A stretch of DNA of 64,000 bases from Echinarachnius parma (lineage: Eukaryota > Echinodermata > Echinoidea > Clypeasteroida > Echinarachniidae): assembly GCA_037951105.1 (NCBI GenBank), contig JBAMJV010003786.1, positions 22,501-86,500 on the forward strand, written 5' to 3'. A program made the position numbers and the translations under genes. The notes under the pieces were generated by a model. The model was not told the DNA's origin. It was given only the letters and a program-made list of their open reading frames with translations, and searched no databases. Shown piece by piece: positions 11,401-24,500 of this stretch. How positions within the stretch are numbered: the first letter of the stretch is position 1; each line of letters starts with the position of its first letter.

Positions 11401-14400
11401 GTAATATATTTGTGCTAATTGACAAGCCTTTAATCTATGTTTTTGAATAACAAATATGGATAATCGAACAATTTTCCCGCGTGTTTTTATGTCAGCACAA
11501 ACGCCACTAACTTGTCCGAACAACACAGTGGTCGGGACTGACCCCGATGTAGCAACAGCCGTGGTTGAATGGAGACTTCCTGCTTCAAACCGGTTCTTAC
11601 TGGAGTTTCCCATCAACGCCACGTGGAAAACCAACTCGACCTTTGACCTCGGTACAACACAGGTGGTAGTATGGAGGGTGGAATACCCGGATGTGAACTG
11701 CAATTTTACCATCACTGTTGAAGGTAATATTATATTCACATATGGATTTTATAGCAAAGATATATAGGAACGAAAACGCACTGCTATTAACATAATTAAG
11801 GTTCTTGTACAAAACTTTAAACAAATTCCTTAGTATTTAAACTAATTATATATGTTTCCAAAGCCGTTTATCATGAATATAGCCATTTTGTAAAATCAGA
11901 AATATACATACTTTGATGTAATGGGTCAGAATCCAACCGCTGTCACTATCTATGAGACATAAGTAATATTATGCGTATATGACCGCTAACTATACTGCTT
12001 GCTACCACCATGCTAAGTGGTGTGATAAGTGCAAGTCAAATCAAGGACTTTACAAACCATTAAGACTTATGCTGTTGCTAGATGTGGGCCATCGTAGGTG
12101 CAAATAACAACGGACACAATGATGCCTATATAAAAGGAATACAACACCAAGAACTCATAATGAATACCCCTCAAACAAAGCCCAACCATAACAAATAAAG
12201 AGTCTCTCAACGATGGACTGTTGGCTTTGCCTGAATAAATACTTTGTAAATCATACCAAATCGACAACTGCTCAAGTTTCTGGCAGTGTAACGTCTGCAA
12301 CACTGGTGTTAAATTGGCATTTGTATTTGCTAGTCGCTAGTACATGTAGTACCAGCCGACACAGGCAGGTAACTATTTGTTCCACTTGTTATCAAACAAT
12401 GCAATATCTCATATCTATGTTTATTTAATGAACAGTAAAACAAAACGGAACATAAATAAATAGAGAAACTCCGGTCGATATATCCCTTTCAACCGCATGT
12501 ATACCCATTCGATTCCCCTTTTCTCCACAACAGATCGACAGCCACCAGAATTTCCGGTAGCGCAGCGCCCGCCTGCTTTCCTTCGCGTCGGCAATTCGGT
12601 TGGTGCTAGGTGGGCCATCGCAGCCGCTGATAACAACGGTCTGGTAACGGTTTGGTCCACTCATGGTCCCGATCATTACTTCATCCCGGGAGTCAACACA
12701 TCCGTGACCTACACGGCGCGGGATGCGGTTGGGCTTGAAACCACCTATACCTTCATCGTATATGTTGAAGGTAAATATCTGTTCTCCGTTATTATTGATG
12801 TGCTGCGTTCGTATGTGAACGTCTTTGCCCGTTTGGTGTGCTCTTGACTGCAAACTTGGATTCTGTAGGTGCAACACTGTTGATGTTATGCATAATACTG
12901 ATCTTTACCTTCAATCTGCAGAATATTTGCCTTTCGACATTTATTACTGTTTTATTAATGTTAAAAAAAGCATTAATCTTTAGCCATAATATGATAAAGT
13001 TACAACTGTATAATAGCAATAGGCCCTTATATACAAGTATGTAATGGGTGTAAAATAAATATTGATTTGATTTGATGAACCCTCTCTTGACATATTATAA
13101 TAGAGGCGTAGCTATGGTCAGCCAAGTTGAGGAAGAGGAGGACATGTTTTTTTTTTCAAAGAGAAGGGCGTTACATCACTGTTTGTAATTCGGAGATAAT
13201 CATAATTTGGAGCCCCATATAAACCAAAATGCAGCGCTCTCTTTTATTTGCTGATACATATTCCGTCTAAACAAAATAAACTGAAATTCTGACCTAACAA
13301 TTGGTATGCAGAACTCAATTTAACAAGCCAACAAGCCAACAATTGACATTACGCCCCTCTCGCACCCAGGTCGAATTTCCCATAGAACGAAAACCAATAT
13401 AAACCAATATAAACCCATAGGCCTAATTTATTGGTTTCAATAGGGAAAGTGGAATATGGGTTTCTATGGGTTCCTATGGGACCCATATACATTTCCCATA
13501 GAAACCAATAGAGACCAATAGGATTGTCCTCTGGCATTCCTATGGGTTTCTATGGAGATGTCTACGGGTCCCATATAAACCCATATAAACTAGTACTATT
13601 ATAGAAACCCATAGGAATCCCAAAGAAACCAATAGAGACCAATAGGATTGTCCTATGGGTTTCCTATGGGTTTACATGGAAATGTCTATGGGTCCCATAG
13701 AAACCCATGAAAACCAATAGAGACCAATATAATTGTCTTATGGATTTTCTATTGGTTTCTATGGGAATTTCGACTTTTGAACCACTGAGCGAAATGTTTT
13801 CAATGTAATATGTCTTCGTTCATTATTACCAAAGAGTTTCAAACACGAAGAGATCTATCGCCAGTTAATTTATTCAAACACCTTTTAATATCAATGCATG
13901 AACAAAAAGAGTATAAAGGACTCTCGCAGCTTTGATCATGATGCCGCCTCAAAATCAAAATGATCAAAGGAAAGTGATCGATTTACACGAATATTACTCT
14001 AGAAAGTAAAATTTTGTGTCTTTCAAATTGAAATTATATTATATGAGGTATATTATGATAGTATGGATGAAGATTATAGCTTCCCATTCAATAACATGGT
14101 CAAATATTGGAGATACAAGGCAATAATCTTCGAATACAACTCCTTCTAAAATCCTGATTTCTCAAATTCCGCAAAAATCCTCAAGTCAAGTTTATGTTAT
14201 TCGTAATAAACAATAAGTTGTTCTTCTTTGTAACTTATATATTATAAACGGCCGCTTGCGGCCATAGCAGAAGTTTGATAATGTTTGCATGGATAAACCA
14301 TTGTATTCCCATGCTTGTCCTGATATGCAATGTACATGTATATACCACGTTATAGCTGGGATTATGGGTCATCAGCGAAAACTCGAAAAAACTGTTATTT

Positions 14401-17400
14401 TAGACATCTATTGTCATTGCTTGACATTGCAGGAATTCAGAAATCCGCTTCATTGTCATCAAGCCTAAATGCATATGTGGATGTGTACATAACTCGGTGG
14501 CGACATCATAGTTCGAACAATATAGGGTCTAGATTTGAAGTATCTCCTTGTATCTGAACCTCTTCTTGTTATAGTCTAGTAATTATGATATCAACCGAAT
14601 GTTAACACATAGTAACAATTTGTTTTTCTAAGCAAATGAAATAAGTATAAAATTTAATTATGAATACTGATCTTCAAATTTCGTATTCCCCCCTTGTATT
14701 ATACCAGGCAACAGAAACTTCCAGACTGGCCAAAGTAATTGGATGCCGGGTCTGGGAAATCTGCGATTACCACGGATACCCGGCCGATATGTCAGTCAAG
14801 GTACAACACTCCTGACATGTCAGGATAATTATGTAACGTTATGATTCTTCCCTCCATGCAGATGACGGATCTCCTTTAATAATGGATGGATGCCCGGCCG
14901 ATATTTCGGTTGAGGCGCCTTTTGGACAGGCGTCCGCGGTAGTCACATGGACACCACCCGATGCCACTGGAGCAGGGGCCATCACGCGGAGCAGCGAATT
15001 CAATCCTGGAGACATGTTCATTATCGGCACCACCAGGGTCACGTATACCTTCACCAACGATATGGGGAACTCTTCCAGTTGCTTCTTCAGAATCACCGTC
15101 ACAGGTAAGGTTCCATTTATTTGAAACATTCGTGTAGAATTTCCCTTAAACAAATTGCCAGAATTGCTTCATTATGAGTTGATATAAGAGATAACAATTA
15201 TTTTTTACTTGAACTGTACAATCTAATGTAGAAGTCTATTAGCTGTAATTTTGTCGGTGTTGGTGTTCTTTAAGCACTAATATTAGGTCAGCTGTTTATA
15301 CATCCATAATTATTCTTAATATTAATTTCGGTGCCAACACCAATACACCCTATTATATGGCTGTCTCCACCTTCACGCATTTGTTGTATTCTAAATGTAT
15401 CGTCGCAGAACACCCTTCTTTGGCTTTAAGAATTAAACATCAATATTGTCCTTATCTGCTGTACACAGCACCAGAAGACACCCAATCCCCCACGACGCAG
15501 TCTTGTCCCGACAATATCATCATCGAGGTCCCTCCCGGATCTACAGGAACAAGCGTGAACTGGATCGAACCGGTTTTTACCGATCCCAACGCCATCTCAG
15601 CCGTCTCGGTTCAGCAGTCCAGTACTCCAGGTACGGTGATCCGTCCGGGAAAGACTGACGTCCTGTACACAGCCTTTGACTCGGACTTCAATAGCAACAT
15701 GTGCATTTTCTCCGTCACTGTGAATGGTAAGCCGGCAAGGATGGAGATTCAGAAACGAAAAGAGCAACAAAGAAAAAACACCAACTGCAACAACACCAAT
15801 TATTACGAAGTAGATAGAAACATACCTTTGATTATTTATACGTAACAAACAATTCGCATGGCATGCAATTAGGGGTGTTGAATAATAATCACTTCACAAG
15901 GATGGTTTTGGAACAAAAACGCTATATTTGCCGCTTTATCTGAACAGAACTTATTTCATTTTCAAATACTCTAAATCATAATAGACTTATTGTAATGGCA
16001 AATTAAAAAAAAACATTATTATTTTGTTGTTCACTTAAAATTGTCATGCCATTTCACTAAAAAAACATTTCACTTGATTATCAAATATGTAATATTTGGC
16101 AATAGTGTACTACCTAATGACAACCTTATACTTTTAATCGGTATTGTTAACATTGTTTCACAATTGTGTCAATTATGTCGATGTCACGAAAATTTTGTAG
16201 TATAATCATGATGTGCTAGGTATTTATATCATTTCCAATTGTTATGTTAATGTCCCTTGCAGTTGTTGATGACTCCACACCACCCTCCTTTACCAATTGT
16301 CCTGCGGACATCGTAAGGTGGGTCGCACTCGGGACGGCATCCGCGGTCGTCAACTGGACGGTCCCCGTAGCAACGGATAACTTTCCTGACTTTACCGTGA
16401 CGCGGACACATAACTCCGGTGACTCGTTCCTTGCAATTACTAATACTCGCGTCCTTTACACGGCAACTGACATTACTGGAAACGTTGGCAACTGCAACTT
16501 CACTGTGTCAGTAATGGGTGAGTTGCATTCATAAAGAACCGAAATAGCATTATAATATTACGAGGGTGGGTCGTAGGTGGGTGGAAATCCATACGGCATT
16601 TCTTTCCACCACCCGTATTACTTTCCCGACATTTGTAGACTAATTAATTCTAGAATAATGATGCTTGATTAACGACTATTCAGTCATGCATCTATATTAT
16701 GGTTGATATCATGTCGTGCGTTCACTCCAAAAAATGCATTTATAACTAATGCCATGCCAATGTAGGATGATGAAAGTGTGAACACAAGTTGTATGCACTA
16801 AATCCCCTAAAAGGTTACGAAGTAATAATTGTGGTGAGATACAAGTGTATGCTTGTAGTGTTTTCTTTATACTGCAAGTATAACATCGTGAATAGCTGAA
16901 TATACTAATGACTAACATACATCACCGTTTTCATAGGAATGTTGTATATCATTAAATTTATGACTGTTGTGTAATTCCAGTGGATTTCGAGCCACCAACT
17001 GTAACCTGCCCGGAAGACATCGTTGAAATCGTTGGCCCTGACGTCACTGAAGTCGCCGTGACGTGGCCACTACCAGTGGCTACGGACAACTCTGGAGCCA
17101 CGCCCACAGTTATGGTAACCCCTGAATCGGGAACGGTCTTCCAGTCGAGTGCCAACGGACAGAATGACCAGGTCCTCGTGCAAGCGACTGATGTATTCGG
17201 GAACCAAGCGACGTGCACGTTCCGTGTCAATGTGAAAAGTATGATAACGGACAACTTTAGTCTTGGTCTAATACTGAATGAATATGGTCAACAATTGTGG
17301 AGATTATTTAAACAATTTATATGAAATGCAGGGAATGCTTCAATATGTATTATGTTTACAATGAGGGAGTCCCTAGAGGGCAAATACATGTTGGCGAGGC

Positions 17401-18473
17401 ATTACATGAAGTTTTAAACACGTAATGTACACTTATAGTTTCAATCGTCGTTGCTTACACGCCAATATCTGACAAATAATTTATATAATTAGTAGGCTAC
17501 CTTAAGGCGGAGTTTTTAATTTGCATGATATACTCAAAATAGGAGGTTTCTCCAGAAATAAACAAGTAAGCTATACAAACACAGCCCATGCTATGCCAAT
17601 AAAGCAAACGGCATGGCACGGGATAAATCCCGTGAGGGGATACTTAATTTATTGCCGTTTGTTTACATTATCATGTTATTGGTAATGTTGGTAACATTTA
17701 GCTTAGTTGGTTAGGGGTGGGATACTGGGATCACGGGCTCCCATTCACCCATTTAGCAACGTCACTGATTACATCATAATACATTTCCATGTACATGGAT
17801 GATGGATATCATTTATTGCGCAGCTGACAGCGCCCCTGTGCTGACATGCCCTGATGTCACCGCCAACACACTCCCCGGTGTCTCCTACGCTGACGTCACG
17901 TGGCCAGATGTTCTGATATCCGAAGATGTTACTCCTGTCGATCAGTTAGAGGTAAATAACCATCCTTCACATGTGAAAGTTGATAAATGAAATGATTTTG
18001 AGTGATTGTAGAAAAGATTTCATCCAAGATATTGCTATCAGTGCCGAATTGTAAAGCGGTGTTGTAGTTTTTGTTTCAGCCGTACAGTGTTATTCAAACT
18101 ACTAATGATTACAAACGGTCTAGCGGTAGGCAAGGAGGTTCAAGAAAATCGTATGTATTTTTATCGGCATGTATACTACGAAATTATCTATTCGAAGTGT
18201 ACACCTAACGCATAATTTGCTTCTGTGTATAAATCGGAGATGGAGATGGGCTGGGCATGTAGCAAGACTTCAGGACAATAGATGGACATATCGCTTAAAA
18301 GAATGGCAACCAAGAAAGGGATAGAGAAAAAGAGAAAGGCAAAAGAAAAGATGGAGAGATGAGCTAACATCATACATGGGAACGGCCACATGGCCCAGGA
18401 TAAAGATAGAAGAGAATGGAAATGTCATGAGAAGGGCTTTTTCCAACGTTTGGATGAACTATATATAGCCTGG

Positions 18474-18537
<64 letters not shown>

Positions 18538-21500
18538 GATAGATGGTTAACTCGGACAGAAATGTGCCATCTCTTGCTCACCTTTCCCTGTCGTCGCTAC
18601 CTAGTTACCCAAGCATTATGAAATTGTCAACATGTTACAAGTTTGACCACTCTTGTTAATACATTGTGCCCAACAGATCAGCTACTCTCACACGGCTCCA
18701 GTCCGACTAGGTTACACCGATGACCCCGTGACCATCACAATAACGGCGGCGGATGCATATGGAAACAGCGGAACATGTTCCTTTACTTTGAATGTTGAAG
18801 GTAGTGTTTACCACCAACATAGTATTTGCTTGATATAATTATATATTTAAAGACCCATATGTTTGAATACCGTATAGGTTTTCCCATTCATTTTCGTCAT
18901 TTTGTCATTCAATTTCGTCCCGAGAAGCCAAGAATGTGCCAATGCCAACTTCAATTTCGTCTATTATCGACCAATTTCACAAAAAGTCCATTCAATTTAG
19001 TCGTTCGTCACGCATTTTCGTCGATTACAATTCAAATTCGTCGGTCACAGTTGCTGAACACATCTGTGACTGACGAATTTGAATTGTACTGGACGAAAAT
19101 GTGTGACAAATGACTAAATTGAATGGACTTTTTGTGAAATTGGTCGACAATAGACGAAATTGAAGTTGGCATTGGCACATTCTCGGCTTCTCGGGACGAA
19201 ATTGATTGACAAAATGACGAAAATGAATGGGAAACCTATATTATTACTTTAGCATACTTACATCGTAGTATCTTGCATGTGCAAAGAAGAGCGTATTCTG
19301 CAGACTGTAATCCAATATGTCAAGTGAATGATGTGTCAACAATTCATGTTCAATGAATGCTTTGTATATAATGCTGAATGAAGAACCAAAGTGCAGTGAT
19401 ATTTGCTTACTCATTGCAGTAACTTTGTATACTGTTGGAACTTTTCCAGGGAAACTTTCAAATTCAAACATTTCAATAATGCATATTTTCATGATGAAAT
19501 AGAAATTCGGAAAACCTAAATCAGTTTCATGCACCTATTGGTATTAGCCTACATATGTACAAAGTATGCAAGGAATACAAGAGTTCAGAATAAAAATGAC
19601 CGATTTTGACAATGTTACTAAATATAGATCCCTTTATAATCTATGTATTTCACAGATATTACACATTTTTTCACAGATATTTCACAATATGCATTAATAC
19701 TGTTAATTCTTACAGTTCCGATATGACTAGCTATTCGTGTAGTCAAATATTTTACATAATTGTTATAATGAAAGAACTTTATTAACTAATATGTTAATTG
19801 AAGTACTTCATTATTGCATTCGTTCATTATCTAGCCCTTATATTATATCATTTATGTGTTCCTTCGCTTATTCATATATTCACTCATTAATTTGCACATA
19901 GATAAGGAAGCACCCGCATGGGCAGACTGTCCATCTGACATCACCATGCCTGCCCTACCTGGCACCAGCTCTGCCATTGTCTCGTGGAACCCGCCAACCA
20001 TGTCTGATAACTCTGGGGAGAACCCAACAATAACCTCCAGACCTAGCCAGACCACCCAGTCCTTCTCCGCCGGACGGGCCTGGCCCGTACGCTACGTCGC
20101 TCGCGACCGCAGTGGCAACGAAGGCGTGTGCGAGTTTCTTGTCACCGTTACTGGTAAAATAATATTATTTTCTTAAAGTCAAATACTCAAATGAATACCT
20201 ACTCAAGCTATTCATTGAAACATATACATTAAAAGATGGACCTTTACGGTACACCGAATTGAATAAAGCCTTAAAGGAACTACAGCGTCTAGATGGCCTA
20301 ATTTTCACAATTCGGCTCTCTATATGTAATTATTCCCGAAGAAAAAGAATTTGGCGGTCATTTCTCATGAAATCAATCAATTTTGGGGTAATTAGTAAAT
20401 ATCTAATTGTCCTGGGAACGCCCCTTTTAAATCGCCAAAATGTGACGTCATCTAAAGAACGGACTAATGAACTAAATTCTGTAGATGACGCGTCATGACG
20501 TAAGCCAATGAATTGTCAATCACATGTCGATCACGCTACCGATTCCGGACCCTAAATATGGGTGGGGCGTAAACTGGCTGCTAAGTGAGATTTGGCATCA
20601 GAAAACTAGTCTTAAATCACTACTGTGTTTATTTTCATGGATTTCTTTTCGGCAGACCTATGTTTCAAGTCATCAACTATGGAATAAGTGTCAAAGTACG
20701 TTGTATTCTTTAGGTCCTTTAATAACGTACAAGATTTCGGGAGATTGGTGTCAGTAGGAATTGTGTGCTAAAGGTATATGTTAAAATCTTATATGTTAAA
20801 ATTTGTTAAAATCCACGAGATACAACCGAGTGTCATTGACAACGAGTGTGCACTTTTCTGACCGGCACACATGTACGCAGTGGCGTAGCGAGGGTCAAGT
20901 GATTGGGGGGGGGGGGGGCACAGCTGCGAGGGAGCGTAGCGCCCGAGGGGGTGGGGGGGGGGGAGGGTGTGGGAGGGGGGGTGTCCCCCCTCCCACGGTA
21001 GGGAGCTTTTGCAAATTTGTACTTGAAATAATGCAATTTGGTGCATACCTTGGAAGGAAATTTGATAATACTGAATTAAAGAAATCATTTCCCTCATGAT
21101 AAAGTATACACACACAATCAAACCTACGTGTACACACACACCAGACTCAAATACTCTCACGCCGTATGCTTGTCTACATTTATTTGGGGGAGGGTGTGGG
21201 AGGGGGTTCACCCCCTCCCAATTTTTTTGAAATTTTTGAAATTGGTGTTTAAAATATCACTGTAGAAGTATGGTCATTATTGTCTTTATCATTGTCTTAA
21301 TCATGGGTGTTAAAATGGTATATATAAATAGTGAATCTACTCGTTACGTATTTTAAAACGGTAATAGCGAGGAAAGATTAAGCCCGTGAGATGGATCCAC
21401 GTGATCCTGTATACTATAGAGCCATCGATATAGTCTAGGACAATGAGCTCCAATGGAACTAAGCAAAAGTGGAGGGGAGACATTGCGAGGAAGCGAAGCG

Positions 21501-24500
21501 ACCGATTGGGGGAGGGTGTGGGAGGGGGTGTCCCCCTCCCACAGTAGGGAGCTTTCGTATTTTGGGGCCTGAAATTGTGCGATTTGGTGCACACCTAAGA
21601 CAGAAATTTCACGTAATATAAAGTATATAAGTATGGAACCAAACATACTTAATGACAAAGGAGGGGGACAATCTCCTCCCCTTTCTAATGTGGGGGACAT
21701 AATATTCCAATTTTATTTGCATTCAGCGCATATGGACCGAATTTACTAAAGATATATTATTTAAAATTATTTTATTTTCCGATGATAGTGTGCTATAGAC
21801 ATGATAGATGAGGGTCTAATAAATTTCGTATATCAGTATTTCAGAATATGCGCGCGAAGCGCGCGGCAAAAATTAAGATTTACAGTCCTTTTCAAACTAA
21901 AAAAAAAACAGCTATGCTTGGGTCCCTTGAATTAGTTTCAGTAGGCCTATGCTCAACTGATGCAGATATCGACTCTGGAGAAGATGACTGGTGCTCCTTC
22001 AATCATGATCATCAACAATATGCCTAGATTATGCATCATGAATTAATGGAACGGGTGCATTTGGAGTGAAGAAATTAGTAAAAGAAGTTTGTCTTTACCT
22101 AGACATTTAGGACTACGTAGTGCAGCTATGCGCCTTTATAGCCTGCATGAAGGCGTCAAAATTATCTATAAAAGTGGGAGGCAGATTCAAGATCCTAAAA
22201 GGGCCCTTGGTATGATAAACGATTTACCATGCTAGGAAGTTTGTTATGCCTATACGCGCTCTATGTCTTCTGAAATGCGGTGAGCGTCGATCCTCGCGCA
22301 CGGGACTGAAAATTTGCATAAGGCGCTATATTGGAAGGATTCTTCGAACTGATATAGGTGCGCTATTGCTAGTACTATAGGGAACGACTGTTATGTTCTT
22401 GGTTATTATCGTTGATAATGATTATTATCACACATTAAATAAAACGTGATAATAATGAATGATATACATTGTAGACACATTTGGCTTCATGTCGGGTCGT
22501 CATTTTTTTTTTTTTTTTTTTTGCCAATTGGGGGGGGGGGGGGGGGGGGGGGGGGGCACGTGCCCCCCGTGCCCCCCCCCCCCCCCCCCCCCCCGTAGCT
22601 ACGCCACTGCATGTACGTTTTTATCCTGTTATACTAAAACGGATAATAATGATAATACGTTATTTTTAAAACACGATATTAAAAGGTAAGACTCAATACA
22701 CACTGAAAGGACACGTGTAGAGGAATAGAAGGAGCATTTTAGTTAACGTGATGAATAGCTCGGGTCTCGAAATTACTCCATATGAATAGTTGTACATTAT
22801 AACTAGGATTGAGTATAGTCTAACAACATTTTAATTATTCAATTTTTATTAGTATGTATTATGCGTATGATTTATTTTGTTCATAATTTGCCCTTATTTT
22901 TGTCTATATAGCGAGTTTTCTATGATCCCCGTAAGATATGAACAGATGGCCCGTATTCACAAAGGAGGTTTGTACAAACCATGGTTCAAACCGAGGTTTA
23001 CATCTATGGAATGCCATGTGTAAACTGATGGAGAGAGAATGTGTACCATCAACATTGTTAACAAGTAAGGAATTTACATTCTCTCTCCATCAGTTTACAA
23101 TTGGCATTCCATAGATGTAAACCTCGGTTTGAACCATGGTTTGTACAAACCTCCTTTTTGAATACGGGCCATAGTGCTCAAAACCACTACGTTTTACCAG
23201 CAGAGTCTCGCGCGACTGGATACATATGGCGTGCAATATTGTATATGATAAATACGATAGGTCTTGAGGTGTTTAGCAAATCAAACATCGATCAAAGTGT
23301 CTAAAGAGATGATAGTTTTCTTCGGTTGTAGTTTTGATGGATACAATTTACGCAAACATTACATTGAGGCTGTTATTTCCAACGTTATTCTTTCCTGCAA
23401 TTTAGTCGACAGCAATGGACCTGTTTTCACCAACTGTCCTACGGAACCTGTAGAGGTAACCGCTAGTCCCGGGACCGACTCGGCTATTGTAGCCTGGGGT
23501 GTTATTGAGGCGACGGACAATGGTGAAGCGGTGACGACCACGTCGAACTACGAAAGCAATCGTGCCTTCGACATCGGGTCCTACAGCGTCGAGTACCAAG
23601 CCGTCGACGAGACGGGAAATGTATTCACAAAGGAGGTTTGTACAAACCATGGTTCAAACCGAGGTTTACATCTATGGAATGCCATGTGTAAACTGATGGA
23701 GAGAGAATGTGTACCATCAACATTGTTAACAAGTAAGGAATTTACATTCTCTCTCCATCAGTTTACAATTGGCATTCCATAGATGTAAACCTCGGTTTGA
23801 ACCATGGTTTGTACAAACCTCCTTTTTGAATACGGGCCATAGTGCTCAAAACCACTACGTTTTACCAGCAGAGTCTCGCGCGACTGGATACATATGGCGT
23901 GCAATATTGTATATGATAAATACGATAGGTCTTGAGGTGTTTAGCAAATCAAACATCGATCAAAGTGTCTAAAGAGATGATAGTTTTCTTCGGATGTAGT
24001 TTTGATGGATACAATTTACGCAAACATTACATTGAGGCTGTTATTTCCAACGTTATTCTTTCCTGCAATTTAGTCGACAGCAATGGACCTGTTTTCACCA
24101 ACTGTCCTACGGAACCTGTAGAGGTAACCGCTAGTCCCGGGACCGACTCGGCTATTGTAGCCTGGGGTGTTATTGAGGCGACGGACAATGGTGAAGCGGT
24201 GACGACCACGTCGAACTACGAAAGCAATCGTGCCTTCGACATCGGGTCCTACAGCGTCGAGTACCAAGCCGTCGACGAGACGGGAAATGTGGGATACTGC
24301 CGATTTACCGTTAGGGTTCTGGGTCAGTAATCGTTTGTTGTTTCTATATATATTTAAGTGGGGATTTATTTTGTATCTTTTTATCAAATATATTTTTCAA
24401 TAGAAAGAGTTCATTGCATTTTACCTATCAATAATAATATTTTACCAAATTCATCGAGAGTAGCCACTAGCTGGAAATGATATATTTTAGATATGAACAT

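Noticed and set aside
12425-12877. 150-codon minus-strand frame
   Set aside because: It is the shadow of HYR exon 9, which has splice sites and the right phase on the plus strand.
20803-21211. Gly- or Pro-rich proteins on both strands
   Set aside because: The frames come from G and C tracts of a mobile repeat; the same holds for frames at 1643, 7451, 22459, 35812, 62139-62667 and 63175-63523.
22953-24288. Two long identical repeats as terminal repeats of a retroelement
   Set aside because: The repeats are directly adjacent with nothing between them and contain a host exon; it is a tandem duplication.
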